DNA of 32,074 nt from CAWBRT01 sp050015355 (GTDB lineage: Bacteria > Acidobacteriota > Terriglobia > Terriglobales > Acidobacteriaceae). The position numbers and the translations under genes are program-made. The notes under the pieces are model-generated. The model saw only the letters and a program-made list of their open reading frames with translations, did not search any database and had not been told where the DNA came from. Below, piece by piece: positions 15,530-23,961 of this stretch (position 1 is the stretch's first letter; each line of letters starts with the position of its first letter). The DNA lies in NCBI GenBank assembly GCA_050015355.1, contig JBEKBO010000042.1:1-32074 (forward strand), written 5' to 3'.

Positions 15530-15772
15530 ATGCATCTTGGCATGCCGGAGCTGCTGTTGATCTTCGCGATCGCTCTGTTGTTGTTTGGGCCGAAAAAACT
15601 AGGCGAGTTGGGTAAGGGACTGGGAGAGGGGATTCGCAACTTCAAAAGTGGGTTGGGTGGCTCCCCGGAGCCCGAGGCGAAGCCTCCCAGCGCTGCTCCG
15701 CCGAGCGCCCCGGCGGAGACAAAGGTCATCGTCGTCGAAGAGACAAAGCCCGCGGTGGAAGAGAAGAAGTAG
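15530..15772 (+). CDS. tatA: Sec-independent protein translocase protein TatA
   Basis: TatA forms the pore-like assembly that moves folded proteins across the inner membrane. The 80-aa protein has the canonical N-terminal helix PELLLIFAIALLLFG, the FGPKKL hinge (residues 19-24) and the amphipathic helix GELGKGLGEGIRNFKSGL, then an acidic Pro/Ala/Glu tail. AAAAGGAGA is a strong ribosome-binding site 8-10 bases before the ATG. It has the short TatA layout rather than the longer TatB tail. No tatC lies within the window, so it would work with subunits coded elsewhere. Confidence 0.93.
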   Translation: MHLGMPELLLIFAIALLLFGPKKLGELGKGLGEGIRNFKSGLGGSPEPEAKPPSAAPPSAPAETKVIVVEETKPAVEEKK

Positions 15773-15842
15773 GCGTTCACTATCGACCGGAGCGCACGTC
15801 GAGGCGTCGAGTTCGGGACATCCCTCCCGCTCGAAAAAACTA

Positions 15843-15911
15843 CCCCACGTTAGCCCAATCACCCCAGCGAGCAGGCTCACCGGGGACCCGACGGGCAAAC
15901 GTGGGGCACCC
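15843..15911. repeat. TGGGGCACCC element (copy 2)
   Basis: CCCCACGTT (15843-15851) and AACGTGGGG (15898-15906) are perfect inverted arms around a 46-bp centre; CACCC follows. It lies between the converging tatA and korC genes and can serve both as terminator. Confidence 0.6.
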
Positions 15912-15940
15912 TCATTAATTCTTTCTCTTTCTTCGGGCGA

Positions 15941-16534
15941 CTACTCCCGCACCAATTCCGTTTCCAGCTCCTCTAATTTCAAAGCGCCGGCCTGGAGGTG
16001 TTCGAGCCCATAATCAAAGCCTCGGTCGTAGGCTTTGAGGTTCAGTTCACGGAACGCGCTCGGAACGGAGGTTTCAATGGCCTTGCGCAGCGATTCCCGC
16101 GTCAGCACGCCAGTAACGGCGCCGAAGAAGCCTGTCATGACGATGTTCGAGACCATCCGCTTGCCGATTTCCTCGGCGATGCGAGTTGCCGGGATGCCGT
16201 AAATACGCGTGCCCACGGGAATGTTGGAGACACGCACCAGATCCTGCTCGATCAGCATGAGGCCGCCAGGCCGAAGCTCGGGCGAGAACTTCACGTAGGC
16301 TTCCTGCGACATGACCACCAGGATGTCCGGCTTGGTCAGGTAGGGATAGAGCACCGGCTGATCGGAGAGAACGAGCTGAGCGCTGCAGGCGCCGCCACGC
16401 GCCTCAGGACCAAAGTTCTGGGTCATGGTGGCATGGTTGCCATCGACGATCGATGCGGCCTTGCCGATTACGATTGCCGAAAGAATCACGCCCTGTCCGC
16501 CGAAGCCGGCGATACGGATTTCGGTTAGCTGCAT
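15941..16534 (-). CDS. korC: 2-oxoacid:ferredoxin oxidoreductase, gamma subunit
   Basis: This subunit completes the CoA-dependent oxidation of a 2-oxoacid, with ferredoxin as electron acceptor. The 197-aa length is usual for the gamma family. The glycine-rich start MQLTEIRIAGFGGQGVILSA is diagnostic, followed by TQNFGPEARGGACSAQLVLS, the other conserved segment. Its ATG (16534) lies 10 bases inside the end of korB, so the two are translationally coupled. It is the last gene of the korDABC operon and faces tatA, with the TGGGGCACCC element between. Choice of 2-oxoglutarate over other 2-oxoacids is by family likeness only. Confidence 0.92.
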   Translation of the reverse strand: MQLTEIRIAGFGGQGVILSAIVIGKAASIVDGNHATMTQNFGPEARGGACSAQLVLSDQPVLYPYLTKPDILVVMSQEAYVKFSPELRPGGLMLIEQDLVRVSNIPVGTRIYGIPATRIAEEIGKRMVSNIVMTGFFGAVTGVLTRESLRKAIETSVPSAFRELNLKAYDRGFDYGLEHLQAGALKLEELETELVRE

Positions 16535-17400
16535 ACCGGTTCCTCCATCTCGATGTAACGGTCGCCCAGCTCTTCGTGGAAGTGCGCGTTCATCATCTGC
16601 TGATAATCGGGGCGCTCGCGATCGACAAACTTGCCGAGAATAATCTCGCCCGCCTTGGTGAGCCCGACTTCGTTGGTCGGCGCGCCGTGCTTGATCTTGC
16701 TGTGCTCCTTGTAGAACTTCATGGCGTCAAGCCCGTCGCCCATCTTGTTGCGGCGCTGATAAAGCGTCGGGCAGGGCGAGAGAACCTCGATGAACGAGAA
16801 GCCTTTTTTCTTGAACATTTCCTTCATCGACAGGGCCAACTGGCGCACGTGATAGGTAGTCCAGCGCGCCACGTAGCAGGCGCCGGCGGCTTCCACCAAG
16901 TACGGCAGGTTGAAGGCCGGATCGTAGGTTCCGTAAGGCGCGGTCGAGGTGGTGACGTCATTGGGCGTGGTCGGCGCCGTTTGGCCGCCGGTCATGGCGT
17001 AAATCATGTTGTTCACGCAGATGACCTTGAGATTGATGTTGCGGCGGGCGGCGTGAATCAGGTGGTTGCCGCCGATGGCGAACAGGTCGCCATCGCCGCT
17101 GTAGACCACCACGTCGAGCTTCGGGTTGGCCATCTTGAGCCCGGTGGCGAAGGGAATGGCGCGGCCGTGGGTGGTGTGGAAGGAGTCCAAATCCACGTAG
17201 CCGGCAACGCGCCCAGTGCAGCCGATACCGGAGACAACAACGGTCTTGGTGAGATCGATCTTGGCTTCCACCAGCGCGCGGGTGAAACAGTTTACGGTGG
17301 TGCCGATGCCGCAACCCGGACACCAGATGTGCGGGATTCGCTCGGAGCGCAGAAACTGCTCAGAAGGGTTCGCCGGACAAGTTAATTGACAATCGCTCAT
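16525..17400 (-). CDS. korB: 2-oxoacid:ferredoxin oxidoreductase, beta subunit
   Basis: The beta subunit binds thiamine diphosphate and one [4Fe-4S] cluster. The 291-aa protein has the cluster cysteines in WCPGCGIG and GIGCTGR, with another in LSPCPTLYQ, and the TPP/Mg motif GDGDLFAIGGNHLIHAARRN followed by VICVNN. Length and motifs match KorB/VorB-type two-part enzymes. The start ATG at 17400 overlaps the korA stop by four bases. Its substrate class (2-oxoglutarate, branched or aromatic 2-oxoacid) cannot be fixed from the sequence alone. Confidence 0.93.
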   Translation of the reverse strand: MSDCQLTCPANPSEQFLRSERIPHIWCPGCGIGTTVNCFTRALVEAKIDLTKTVVVSGIGCTGRVAGYVDLDSFHTTHGRAIPFATGLKMANPKLDVVVYSGDGDLFAIGGNHLIHAARRNINLKVICVNNMIYAMTGGQTAPTTPNDVTTSTAPYGTYDPAFNLPYLVEAAGACYVARWTTYHVRQLALSMKEMFKKKGFSFIEVLSPCPTLYQRRNKMGDGLDAMKFYKEHSKIKHGAPTNEVGLTKAGEIILGKFVDRERPDYQQMMNAHFHEELGDRYIEMEEPVCS

Positions 17401-18554
17401 CGCGCCACCTCCATGATCGCCTTCAGAATGTCTTCCGGACGGTGAACGCTGCCCCCGGCGTGCCCCACCAGGACAGTCTTGGCCTGACCGGCGGCCGCGC
17501 GCTCGACTTCGCGCACCATTTGTCCGAGGTTCAGCTCGGGCACGACAAACGCCTTGATCTTGGAAGCCAATTGACGAATTGGCTTATCGGGGAACGGCCA
17601 TGCGGTGATCAGCCGGAACTTGCCGACCTTGACACCCTGGGCGCGAGCCATATCGATCGCGCGTTGCGCGATCCGCGCCGTAATGCCGTAGCAGACCACC
17701 ACAACATCGGCGTCGCCGGTGTTCTGCTCGTCGTACATCCAGATCTTCTCAGCGTTGTTCAAAATCTTCGTTTGCAGACGTCTTACCAGCGTGTCCTGCA
17801 TGGCGGGAGACATGTTCGGGTAACCGCGCTCGTCGTGGGTCAGACCGGTGACGTGGATGTTATAGCCCTCGCCGGCCTTCGTCATCTCAGGGATGCCGTC
17901 GGCGTCGGGTTCGAACAACTTGAACTCGCCGGGCTTTTTCGTGGTGAAGCGGCGGGGCTCAATCTCGATCTGGTCCGCCGGAGGGATCACAACCTTTTCC
18001 GTCATGTGGCCGACGACTTCGTCCAACATCAGGAAGGTGGGAACGCGATATTTTTCCGCCAGGTTAAAGGCCTTGATCGCCAGGTCGAAGCACTCCTGCG
18101 GCGAACTCGGGCAAAGGGCGATAGTTTCGTAATCGCCGTGCGATCCCCACTTGACCTGCATCATGTCAGCTTGCGCCGGCAGAGTCGGCAGTCCAGTGGA
18201 CGGTCCGCCGCGCTGCACGTCCATAAAAACGCAGGGTGTCTCAGTCATTGCCGCCAGGCCGATATGCTCCATCATGAGCGAGAAGCCCGGTCCCGAGGTC
18301 ACCGTAAAGGCTTTGGACCCGGCCCAGACGGCGCCCTGAATGCAAATGGAAGCGGCCAGCTCATCTTCCAACTGGATGAACGTCCCGCCCACCATGGGCA
18401 CACGCGAGGCGAAGCGTTCCACGATTTCCGTGGAGGGGGTAATCGGGTAACCGGCGGCAAAGCGCGCCCCGGCGGCCAGCGCGCCTTCGCAGGCGGCATG
18501 ATCGCCGTCGAGAAAATGTGAACCGGTCAGCACTCCGCGAGGATCAGCGTGCAT
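17397..18554 (-). CDS. korA: 2-oxoacid:ferredoxin oxidoreductase, alpha subunit
   Basis: The alpha subunit supplies the pyrimidine-binding half of the TPP site and the CoA-binding domain. From ATG 18554 it has 385 residues, with GYPITPSTE (residues 35-43) and TSGPGFSLMMEHIGLA as family signatures. I reject the longer frame to 18809 because its first 85 residues overlap korD and match nothing; AAGGAGG lies 7 bases before the chosen ATG. The gene overlaps korD by 11 bases and korB by 4. This four-gene order with a separate 2[4Fe-4S] ferredoxin subunit first is typical of KorDABC. Confidence 0.93.
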   Translation of the reverse strand: MHADPRGVLTGSHFLDGDHAACEGALAAGARFAAGYPITPSTEIVERFASRVPMVGGTFIQLEDELAASICIQGAVWAGSKAFTVTSGPGFSLMMEHIGLAAMTETPCVFMDVQRGGPSTGLPTLPAQADMMQVKWGSHGDYETIALCPSSPQECFDLAIKAFNLAEKYRVPTFLMLDEVVGHMTEKVVIPPADQIEIEPRRFTTKKPGEFKLFEPDADGIPEMTKAGEGYNIHVTGLTHDERGYPNMSPAMQDTLVRRLQTKILNNAEKIWMYDEQNTGDADVVVVCYGITARIAQRAIDMARAQGVKVGKFRLITAWPFPDKPIRQLASKIKAFVVPELNLGQMVREVERAAAGQAKTVLVGHAGGSVHRPEDILKAIMEVAR

Positions 18555-18816
18555 CGGGAGCCTCCTTCTTGTCTTCCTTATCTTCCGCTGCGCCGGCTTC
18601 CTTGGGCAGCCGGTAACCGTGAATGGCAAAATCCGGGCAGTACATGCCGCAGAGATCGCACCCGCTGCACTTATCGGCAGCAACCATGTGCGGTGGATGA
18701 TATCCCTTGGAGTTGAACGCGGAAGAGAGTGCCAGAACCTTGGTTGGACAAAACTCCACGCAGAAACCACAGGCCTTACATCGCTCGACCACAATTGACA
18801 CGGAACCACGTGCCAT
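18544..18816 (-). CDS. korD: 2-oxoacid:ferredoxin oxidoreductase, delta (2[4Fe-4S] ferredoxin) subunit
   Basis: A 90-aa polyferredoxin subunit that passes electrons from the TPP centre to free ferredoxin. Two cluster motifs are seen: CKACGFCVEFCP (Cys13, 16, 19, 23) and CSGCDLCGMYCP (Cys50, 53, 56, 60). The tail is acidic and lysine-rich (AAEDKEDKKEAPDAR) and includes the overlap with korA. It is the first gene of the operon; the promoter must lie in the 258-bp gap to the next gene, where I found no strong consensus boxes. Confidence 0.93.
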   Translation of the reverse strand: MARGSVSIVVERCKACGFCVEFCPTKVLALSSAFNSKGYHPPHMVAADKCSGCDLCGMYCPDFAIHGYRLPKEAGAAEDKEDKKEAPDAR

Positions 18817-19074
18817 GATGCCTCTTTTCAGGCGCCTACCCTCTGCCGTGATTGGTCCGCTGAGAATTCAGGGGAGTGCAACAGAGCGCCAGCGATTGGT
18901 GAAATCGGTCACAGAGATGTACAGACCACACCCCCGTGTATATGCATTCTCAGGCGATCATGCCCATACGGGAAGTGATTATTGTCACAGCCAGATGTGA
19001 GCGGTGACCAAAGCCGTGCCGGTGTCGCGAGACATGACCGGCAAACTCCACTTTCGTGATTGGCAGTGCGCAGC

Positions 19075-20097
19075 TTACTTCTGGCGCGCCACCACGAACT
19101 GGGGAACCCAAAGCAGAGCGCGCTTGAACTCGTTATCGGGGAAGCTTTGCAACTCGCGAGTCGCCGCTTGTGCGTATTCGGTTGCCTGCGAGGTAGCGTA
19201 CTCCAGCGACCGATAGCGGCTGAGCACCTCGAGAACGTCGGTGTGGTTCACGCCGTTGAACGCGCGTTCCTGCAATACCTTCTCGATCAACTGCCGTTCG
19301 GCCGGAATGCACCGTTCCATGGAATGAATGACGGCCATAGTGGCTTTGCCTTCGCGCAGGTCGCTGGCCACGGGTTTGCCAAGCACCTCTTCGGAGGCGG
19401 TGAGATCGAGCACGTCGTCGACGATTTGAAAAGCCATGCCGACGTTCCTGCCGTATGAGCCGAGGGCGCGTGATTGCGCTTCGGTTGCGCCGCCGAGAAC
19501 TCCGCCCAACTCGGTGCAGGTGGCAAACAGGCAGGCGGTTTTGCGGTAGATGAGATCGAGATGCTCGTCCATGGTGATGGGCCGGCCGAGCTTTTCCATC
19601 TGGAGCAGTTCGCCTTCCACCATCTGCTGGGTGAGGACGATGAGCAGGTCGAGCACGCGGAAGTTGCGCTCCTGCACGGCGATTTTGAAGGCCTGCATGT
19701 AAAGCCAGTCGCCGGCGAGCACACACTTGGAATTGCCCCATCGCGTGTTGGCCGAAGGACGCCCGCGGCGGGTTCGCGCGTCGTCAATGATGTCGTCGTG
19801 GACGAGCGTGGCGGTGTGAATGATCTCCACGACGGCGCCCAGCCGCACGGCCCCGGTTCCACGGTATTCCATGAGTTTGGCGGCCAGCAGCAACAGGGCG
19901 GGGCGCAGACGCTTGCCGCCACCTTCGCGCAGATACTCGCCGATCTCGGTGATGACACTGACGCTGGAGACCGTGTCGCGGCCGAACTCCTGCTCGATGG
20001 CCGCCAGATCGTCGCGCAGCAGCTCGAAAATTCCTCTCGTGTTCACCGTGGTGGCGGAGCTGTTCAAAGGGTTCCTGGTGTTCGTGGTGAAGCTCAA
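19075..20097 (-). CDS. Polyprenyl (octaprenyl/heptaprenyl-type) diphosphate synthase
   Basis: This trans-isoprenyl diphosphate synthase chain-extends allylic diphosphates with isopentenyl diphosphate, making the side chain of menaquinone or ubiquinone. The first aspartate-rich motif is in HDDIIDDARTRRGRPSANT, the second in QIVDDVLDLTASE, and GGGKRLRPALLLLAAKLM is the usual N-terminal conserved block. The 340-aa length fits IspB/HepS-II. The start is a TTG overlapping the yajQ stop (TTGA), so the two may be coupled; the first 20 residues (NTRNPLNSSATTV) look unconserved, and a GTG a few codons in is possible. Chain length is not predictable from the visible sequence. Confidence 0.9.
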   Translation of the reverse strand: MSFTTNTRNPLNSSATTVNTRGIFELLRDDLAAIEQEFGRDTVSSVSVITEIGEYLREGGGKRLRPALLLLAAKLMEYRGTGAVRLGAVVEIIHTATLVHDDIIDDARTRRGRPSANTRWGNSKCVLAGDWLYMQAFKIAVQERNFRVLDLLIVLTQQMVEGELLQMEKLGRPITMDEHLDLIYRKTACLFATCTELGGVLGGATEAQSRALGSYGRNVGMAFQIVDDVLDLTASEEVLGKPVASDLREGKATMAVIHSMERCIPAERQLIEKVLQERAFNGVNHTDVLEVLSRYRSLEYATSQATEYAQAATRELQSFPDNEFKRALLWVPQFVVARQK

Positions 20098-20594
20098 AGT
20101 GAGCGATAGTTGGTAAACTGCATGTCGATTCCGAAGTCCTTTTGCCGGAGCAAGGCCATGACCTCCTGCAAGATATCGCGATCGCGTCCGCTGACCCGCA
20201 CAAAATCACCCTGGATCGATGCCTGGACCTTCTTCTTTGAATCCTTGATCGTTTTGACGATCTCGCGCGCCTTCTCCGTGGGGATGCCCTGCTGCATGGT
20301 CACCTTCTGGCGAACGGTTGAGCCTGCCGCCGGCTCGATTTTGCCGTAAGAAAGCGCCTTGAGCGGAACCCCGCGCTTGACCAGCTTCGCCTGCAGGATG
20401 TCGTTGACCGCCTTGAGCTTATAGTCATCCTGCGAGGCCAGAATGAGAGCTTCCTTGCCCTCGATCGTGATCTCGGAGTGCGAGTCCTTCAGGTCGAAGC
20501 GCTGGTGAATCTCTTTCAACGCCTGTTGGATGGCGTTCGAAACTTCCTGCAAATCAACCTTGCTGACGATATCAAATGTATTCTCGGCTGCCAT
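20094..20594 (-). CDS. yajQ: YajQ-family cyclic-di-GMP-binding protein
   Basis: YajQ proteins are small two-ferredoxin-fold proteins; some bind cyclic di-GMP and act with transcription regulators, and older annotations call them nucleotide-binding. The 166-aa length is standard. It begins AENTFDIVSKVDLQEVSNAI, has FDLKDSHSEITIEGKEALIL and ends with FGIDMQFTNYRSL, a very characteristic C-terminus (the common form is QFTNYR). ATG 20594 has a normal position. It is followed directly by the prenyl synthase gene with a TTGA overlap, which suggests one transcript. Confidence 0.93.
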   Translation of the reverse strand: MAAENTFDIVSKVDLQEVSNAIQQALKEIHQRFDLKDSHSEITIEGKEALILASQDDYKLKAVNDILQAKLVKRGVPLKALSYGKIEPAAGSTVRQKVTMQQGIPTEKAREIVKTIKDSKKKVQASIQGDFVRVSGRDRDILQEVMALLRQKDFGIDMQFTNYRSL

Positions 20595-20634
20595 TGTCCA
20601 CTAGTGTATGACAAAGCTGATAAACCGCACAGCC

Positions 20635-21456
20635 CTATGTCGCCGTGATGCCTTCCCCAGGCTGCGATAGCCCGAAGAAGCGGAAAAAATTCTCCGCCGT
20701 CGTGCGTGCGACCTCTGGTTGCGTGCTGCCACGCAACTCGGCAATTTGCCGTGCGACCTCGACCACGAACGCCGGTTCGTTGCGCTTGCCGCGATGGGGA
20801 ATTGGCGCCAAATAGGGCGAATCGGTCTCGATGAAGAAGCGGTCGAGTGGCACTTTAGCGGCGGTTTCACGAATGTTCTGTGCCTTTGGGTAGGTAATGT
20901 TGCCGGCAAAGCTGAGCATGAATCCCATATCAAGCGCCGCGCGCGCGTGTTCCGGTTGCCCGGTGAAGCAATGCAGGATGCCGCCCAATCCGCTGCCCAG
21001 CCAATGCTGCCGCAACAGGAGCAGCAGATCGTCCCAGGCGTTCTGGCTGTTGTCAGACGGCCGGCAGTGAATGATGATCGGCTTACGGGCCGCGGCCGCC
21101 AGCTCCATCTGCTCGACAAAAACCCGCCGCTGCACATCGCGCGGAGAGTGATCGTAGTGATAGTCAAGCCCGATCTCGCCCCAGGCAATAACGCGCGGGT
21201 GCCGGGCAAGGGCCGACATTTTTTCGTAGGCGTCACGGTCGGCCAGGCGCGCCTCATGCGGATGGATGCCAATGCTGGTCCAAATCCAATCGTGCTGCTC
21301 GGCATAGGGGATGGCGCAATCCACCTCCGCCGGGCTGTCGCCATTGCCAATCGCCAGCATGGCGGTCAAGCCGGCCTGGCGTGCCCGGGCGAGCATTTCC
21401 GGGCGGTCACGGTCGAACTGACGGCCCTCGATGTGAGCGTGAGAATCTACGTACAA
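20635..21456 (-). CDS. tatD: TatD-family metal-dependent hydrolase
   Basis: TatD proteins are TIM-barrel metallohydrolases with DNase or related phosphodiesterase activity; the name is historical. The 273-aa protein has the HxH pair in VDSHAHIEG (His6, His8), the metal Glu in WGEIGLDYHYD, His in IIIHCRPSD and GILHCFTGQ, and Asp in FFIETDSPYLAP. The start is TTG at 21456 because MYVDSHAHIEG is where relatives begin. The gene is upstream of yajQ by 40 bp and could share its transcript. The metG stop lies 297 bp upstream across a palindromic repeat. Confidence 0.93.
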   Translation of the reverse strand: MYVDSHAHIEGRQFDRDRPEMLARARQAGLTAMLAIGNGDSPAEVDCAIPYAEQHDWIWTSIGIHPHEARLADRDAYEKMSALARHPRVIAWGEIGLDYHYDHSPRDVQRRVFVEQMELAAAARKPIIIHCRPSDNSQNAWDDLLLLLRQHWLGSGLGGILHCFTGQPEHARAALDMGFMLSFAGNITYPKAQNIRETAAKVPLDRFFIETDSPYLAPIPHRGKRNEPAFVVEVARQIAELRGSTQPEVARTTAENFFRFFGLSQPGEGITAT

Positions 21457-21508
21457 GGTGCAATCCTAGAGCGCTTCCCTGGTAGGTATAGCCGCGATGA
21501 ACTCAAAC

Positions 21509-21670
21509 TGTCATGGCGAGCGGAGTCGAGCCACCTTTTGTTCCTGCTGCCGAAAAACAAAGGGTGGCTCCACTTCGCGCCCGAATAGCTTCTTGCTGAT
21601 CGAACGTAATGTCGGGTACGCAGCCTAGCTGCTCCGGCCACAGGCGCTCGGCGCTCCGGTCGCCATGACA
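21509..21670. repeat. Palindromic repeat, GTCATGGCGA family (copy 2, with insertion)
   Basis: The left part reads as the reverse complement of copy 1: TGTCATGGCGAG, GAGCCACCTTTTGTTCC, TGCTGCCG and AAGGGTGGCTCC. The right end CTCCGGTCGCCATGACA is also shared. About 72 extra bases between roughly 21574 and 21648 separate them. It lies between the metG stop and the tatD start, in a 296-bp gap with nothing else. Confidence 0.75.
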
Positions 21671-21752
21671 TCCCTCTTGAAATTGAACGCACCAACAAGG
21701 GAACCGCCCCAGCCTGGTGACCGGCGCTCCTTGGCTTGCCGCTCTCGCCGTC

Positions 21753-23783
21753 CTACTTCAATCTGGCGCCCGGCGGAACGTCTTCCAGGAATCCGGCCAG
21801 CACCGGCGTGCCTTGTTCGCCAATCGAGGCGGCCAGGAGCATGCCTTTGGACTGCAACCCCTTCAGCTTGCGCGGCGCGAGATTGGCGACGATGACGATC
21901 TTGCGCCCGATAAGCTGCTCCGGTGTATACGCCTTGGCGATGCCAGCCACGATCTGCCGCGTTTCCGTCCCCAGATCGACTTCCAGCCGCATTAGTTTAT
22001 CCGTGCCCTTCACCGGCTCGGCCAGCTTGACCAGCGCGACGCGGAGATCAATCTTGGCAAAATCATCGATGCTGATGGTTCCCGGTGCGGTTGCGGTGGT
22101 GCCGGCGGCTGGCGGCTGGTTGACTTGCGCCCCGGCCGTCGCGGGGGCGGTCGCGGGCTGCGCCGCACTGGTTGCTGCCGCCACGCTTCTGCCTTCCGTT
22201 TCAAGCTGCTGCATTTTTTCGATGACGCTTTTGTCGGCGCGCGGGAAAACCGCTTCGACCTTGCCGAGCCGGGTGCCGATCTTCAATTGTCCCCACTCCA
22301 GTTCGTTGAGTTGAAGCTTGCCGATATCGCCGAGGCCAAGCTGCGACCAGATGCGGGCCGTTGAATCGGGCAGCACCGGGTGGGCAAGCGCGGTCACGAT
22401 ACGCAGGGCTTCGGCGGAGGTGTAGAGGATGGTCGCCAGGCGCGAGCGGCTCTCCTCATCCTGCTTTTCACCCAGAGCCCAGGGCTCGTTCTCGACGATG
22501 TACTTATCGACGGCGCCCACCAGGCTCCAGGCGCTTTCCAGCGCTCGCGAAAACTGGAAGGCGTCGAAGGATTCGTTGAAATCCGCGATGACCTTTGCCG
22601 CCAGTTGCGCGATGGACTCGTCGCCCGGGGTGCGCGCTCGCGCCGGATACGGGACTTCACCGCGGAAGTAACGGGTGATCATCGACAGCGTGCGGCTGGC
22701 GAGATTGCCCAAGCCGTTCGCCAGGTCCGCGTTGTAGCGCTGCACCAGGGCATCGAAGCTGAACGAACCGTCCTGTCCGAAAACGATCTCGCGCATCAGG
22801 AAATAGCGCAGGGCATCGGCGCCGAGTACGTCGAGGATGGTCTCGCTGCGCACGATATTGCCGCGCGACTTCGACATCTTGTTCTCTTCAAACAGCAGCC
22901 AGCCGTGCGCCACGATGCCCGTCGGCAGTGGCAGCCCGGCAGCGAGCAAGAACGCCGGCCAATAAACACAATGGAAGCGGACAATCTCCTTGCCAACCAT
23001 GTGCATGCCCGGCCAATAGCGCTCGTAGAGCGTGCGCTGGCTGGCCTCGGGCGCGCCGAAACCGAGGGCGGTGATGTAGTTGCACAGCGCGTCCAGCCAG
23101 ACGTAGATGACATGCGCGGGATCGCCCGGCACGGGAATGCCCCACTTGAAGGTGGTGCGCGAGACCGAAAGATCGCGCAATCCGCCGCGCACGAAAGCGA
23201 TCACCTCGTTGCGGCGGGTCTCCGGACGGATAAAGTCCGGGTTCTCGGCGTAGAGCTTCAACAGAGGCTCTTCCATGGCCGAGAGCTTGAAGAAGTAGTT
23301 TTCCTCGCGCACGGTCTCGGTGGGGCGTCCGCACTCGGGGCAGGGAGCGCCGGGAGTGTTCACGTCGACGTAGAGCTCATCGTTGACACAGTACTGGCCG
23401 CTGTAGGAGCCCTTGTAGATGTATCCGCGCTGTTGCAGCAGCTTGAACATCTCCTGCGTGCCGCGTTTGTGCTCTTCGCTGGTGGTGCGGATGAACTTGT
23501 CGTAGGTAATCCCCAGCCGATCCCACAAGGCGCGGAATTCGCCTGAAATTTCGTCGGCGAATTGCTGTGGAGACTTGCCGGCGGCGGCAGCCGAACGCTC
23601 GATCTTCTGGCCGTGCTCATCGGTGCCGGTGAGAAAGAAAGTGTCGCGACCCAGCAGCCGCTGACGCCGTGCAATGGTGTCGCAGACCATGGTCGTATAG
23701 GTGTGCCCGATGTGAGGACGGGCATTCACGTAGTAGATGGGAGTCGTAATGTAGAACGGCTTCGAAGTCTTCGCGTTTTCCAT
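21753..23783 (-). CDS. metG: Methionyl-tRNA synthetase with C-terminal tRNA-binding domain
   Basis: MetG charges initiator and elongator tRNA-Met. The 676-aa protein has the class-I motifs HIGH in ARPHIGHTYTT (residues 24-27) and KMSKS at 302-306, with a zinc-knuckle CPEC at 148-151. The anticodon-binding helical domain follows. An Ala/Pro-rich linker (about 535-570, AAQPATAPATAGAQV) joins the catalytic part to a C-terminal EMAP/Trbp-type domain (about 572-676: KIDLRVALVKLAEPV, VANLAPRKLKG) used for dimerisation and tRNA binding. The ATG at 23783 is the only sensible start. The gene lies downstream of larC on the same strand across a 178-bp repeat-filled gap. Confidence 0.96.
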   Translation of the reverse strand: MENAKTSKPFYITTPIYYVNARPHIGHTYTTMVCDTIARRQRLLGRDTFFLTGTDEHGQKIERSAAAAGKSPQQFADEISGEFRALWDRLGITYDKFIRTTSEEHKRGTQEMFKLLQQRGYIYKGSYSGQYCVNDELYVDVNTPGAPCPECGRPTETVREENYFFKLSAMEEPLLKLYAENPDFIRPETRRNEVIAFVRGGLRDLSVSRTTFKWGIPVPGDPAHVIYVWLDALCNYITALGFGAPEASQRTLYERYWPGMHMVGKEIVRFHCVYWPAFLLAAGLPLPTGIVAHGWLLFEENKMSKSRGNIVRSETILDVLGADALRYFLMREIVFGQDGSFSFDALVQRYNADLANGLGNLASRTLSMITRYFRGEVPYPARARTPGDESIAQLAAKVIADFNESFDAFQFSRALESAWSLVGAVDKYIVENEPWALGEKQDEESRSRLATILYTSAEALRIVTALAHPVLPDSTARIWSQLGLGDIGKLQLNELEWGQLKIGTRLGKVEAVFPRADKSVIEKMQQLETEGRSVAAATSAAQPATAPATAGAQVNQPPAAGTTATAPGTISIDDFAKIDLRVALVKLAEPVKGTDKLMRLEVDLGTETRQIVAGIAKAYTPEQLIGRKIVIVANLAPRKLKGLQSKGMLLAASIGEQGTPVLAGFLEDVPPGARLK

Positions 23784-23810
23784 CGATTGATCCAGGCAAA
23801 ACTAACCAGG

Positions 23811-23834
23811 GCGTTTTCAGAGTTGGTGTATCCC
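23811..23834. repeat. 24-bp element upstream of metG (copy 2)
   Basis: GTTTTCAGAGTTGGTGTATCCC matches the element at 450-473 with a single mismatch in the 20-base core. It lies 28 bp upstream of the metG start, on the same side and at nearly the same distance as copy 1 has from its gene. Confidence 0.5.
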
Positions 23835-23863
23835 TAATATCACCGCCGGGCGTCAAACGTCAC

Positions 23864-23945
23864 CCCAGCAAACGCCAAAGCGTTTGCCTGGGACCCCGAA
23901 CGCCCGGCTCTTTTCCGGGACATACCTTCCGCGAATCCGGTTCGT
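23864..23945. repeat. Hairpin repeat and degenerate tail (copy B)
   Basis: CCCAGCAAACGC (23864-23875) pairs with GCGTTTGCCTGGG (23880-23892), with one bulged base. The segment CCCGGCTCTTTTCCGGGACA and CCGCGAATCCGGTTC follows, shared with 3132-3189. It sits between the larC stop and the metG start and may terminate larC transcription. Confidence 0.5.
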
Positions 23946-23961
23946 GTCCCGAACAGCGCAG

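Noticed and set aside
18555..18809. 85-residue N-terminal extension of korA
   Set aside because: It overlaps the ferredoxin gene korD in another frame; the ATG at 18554 has a strong AAGGAGG site and gives the family's normal N-terminus.
18817..19074. Small gene or RNA in the gap between korD and the prenyl synthase
   Set aside because: Short frames here lack ribosome-binding sites and family similarity; the gap most likely only holds the kor promoter.
22380..23546. 388-codon plus-strand frame opposite metG
   Set aside because: The opposite strand holds all methionyl-tRNA synthetase motifs; this frame has the Arg/His/Gly-rich composition of an antisense artefact.
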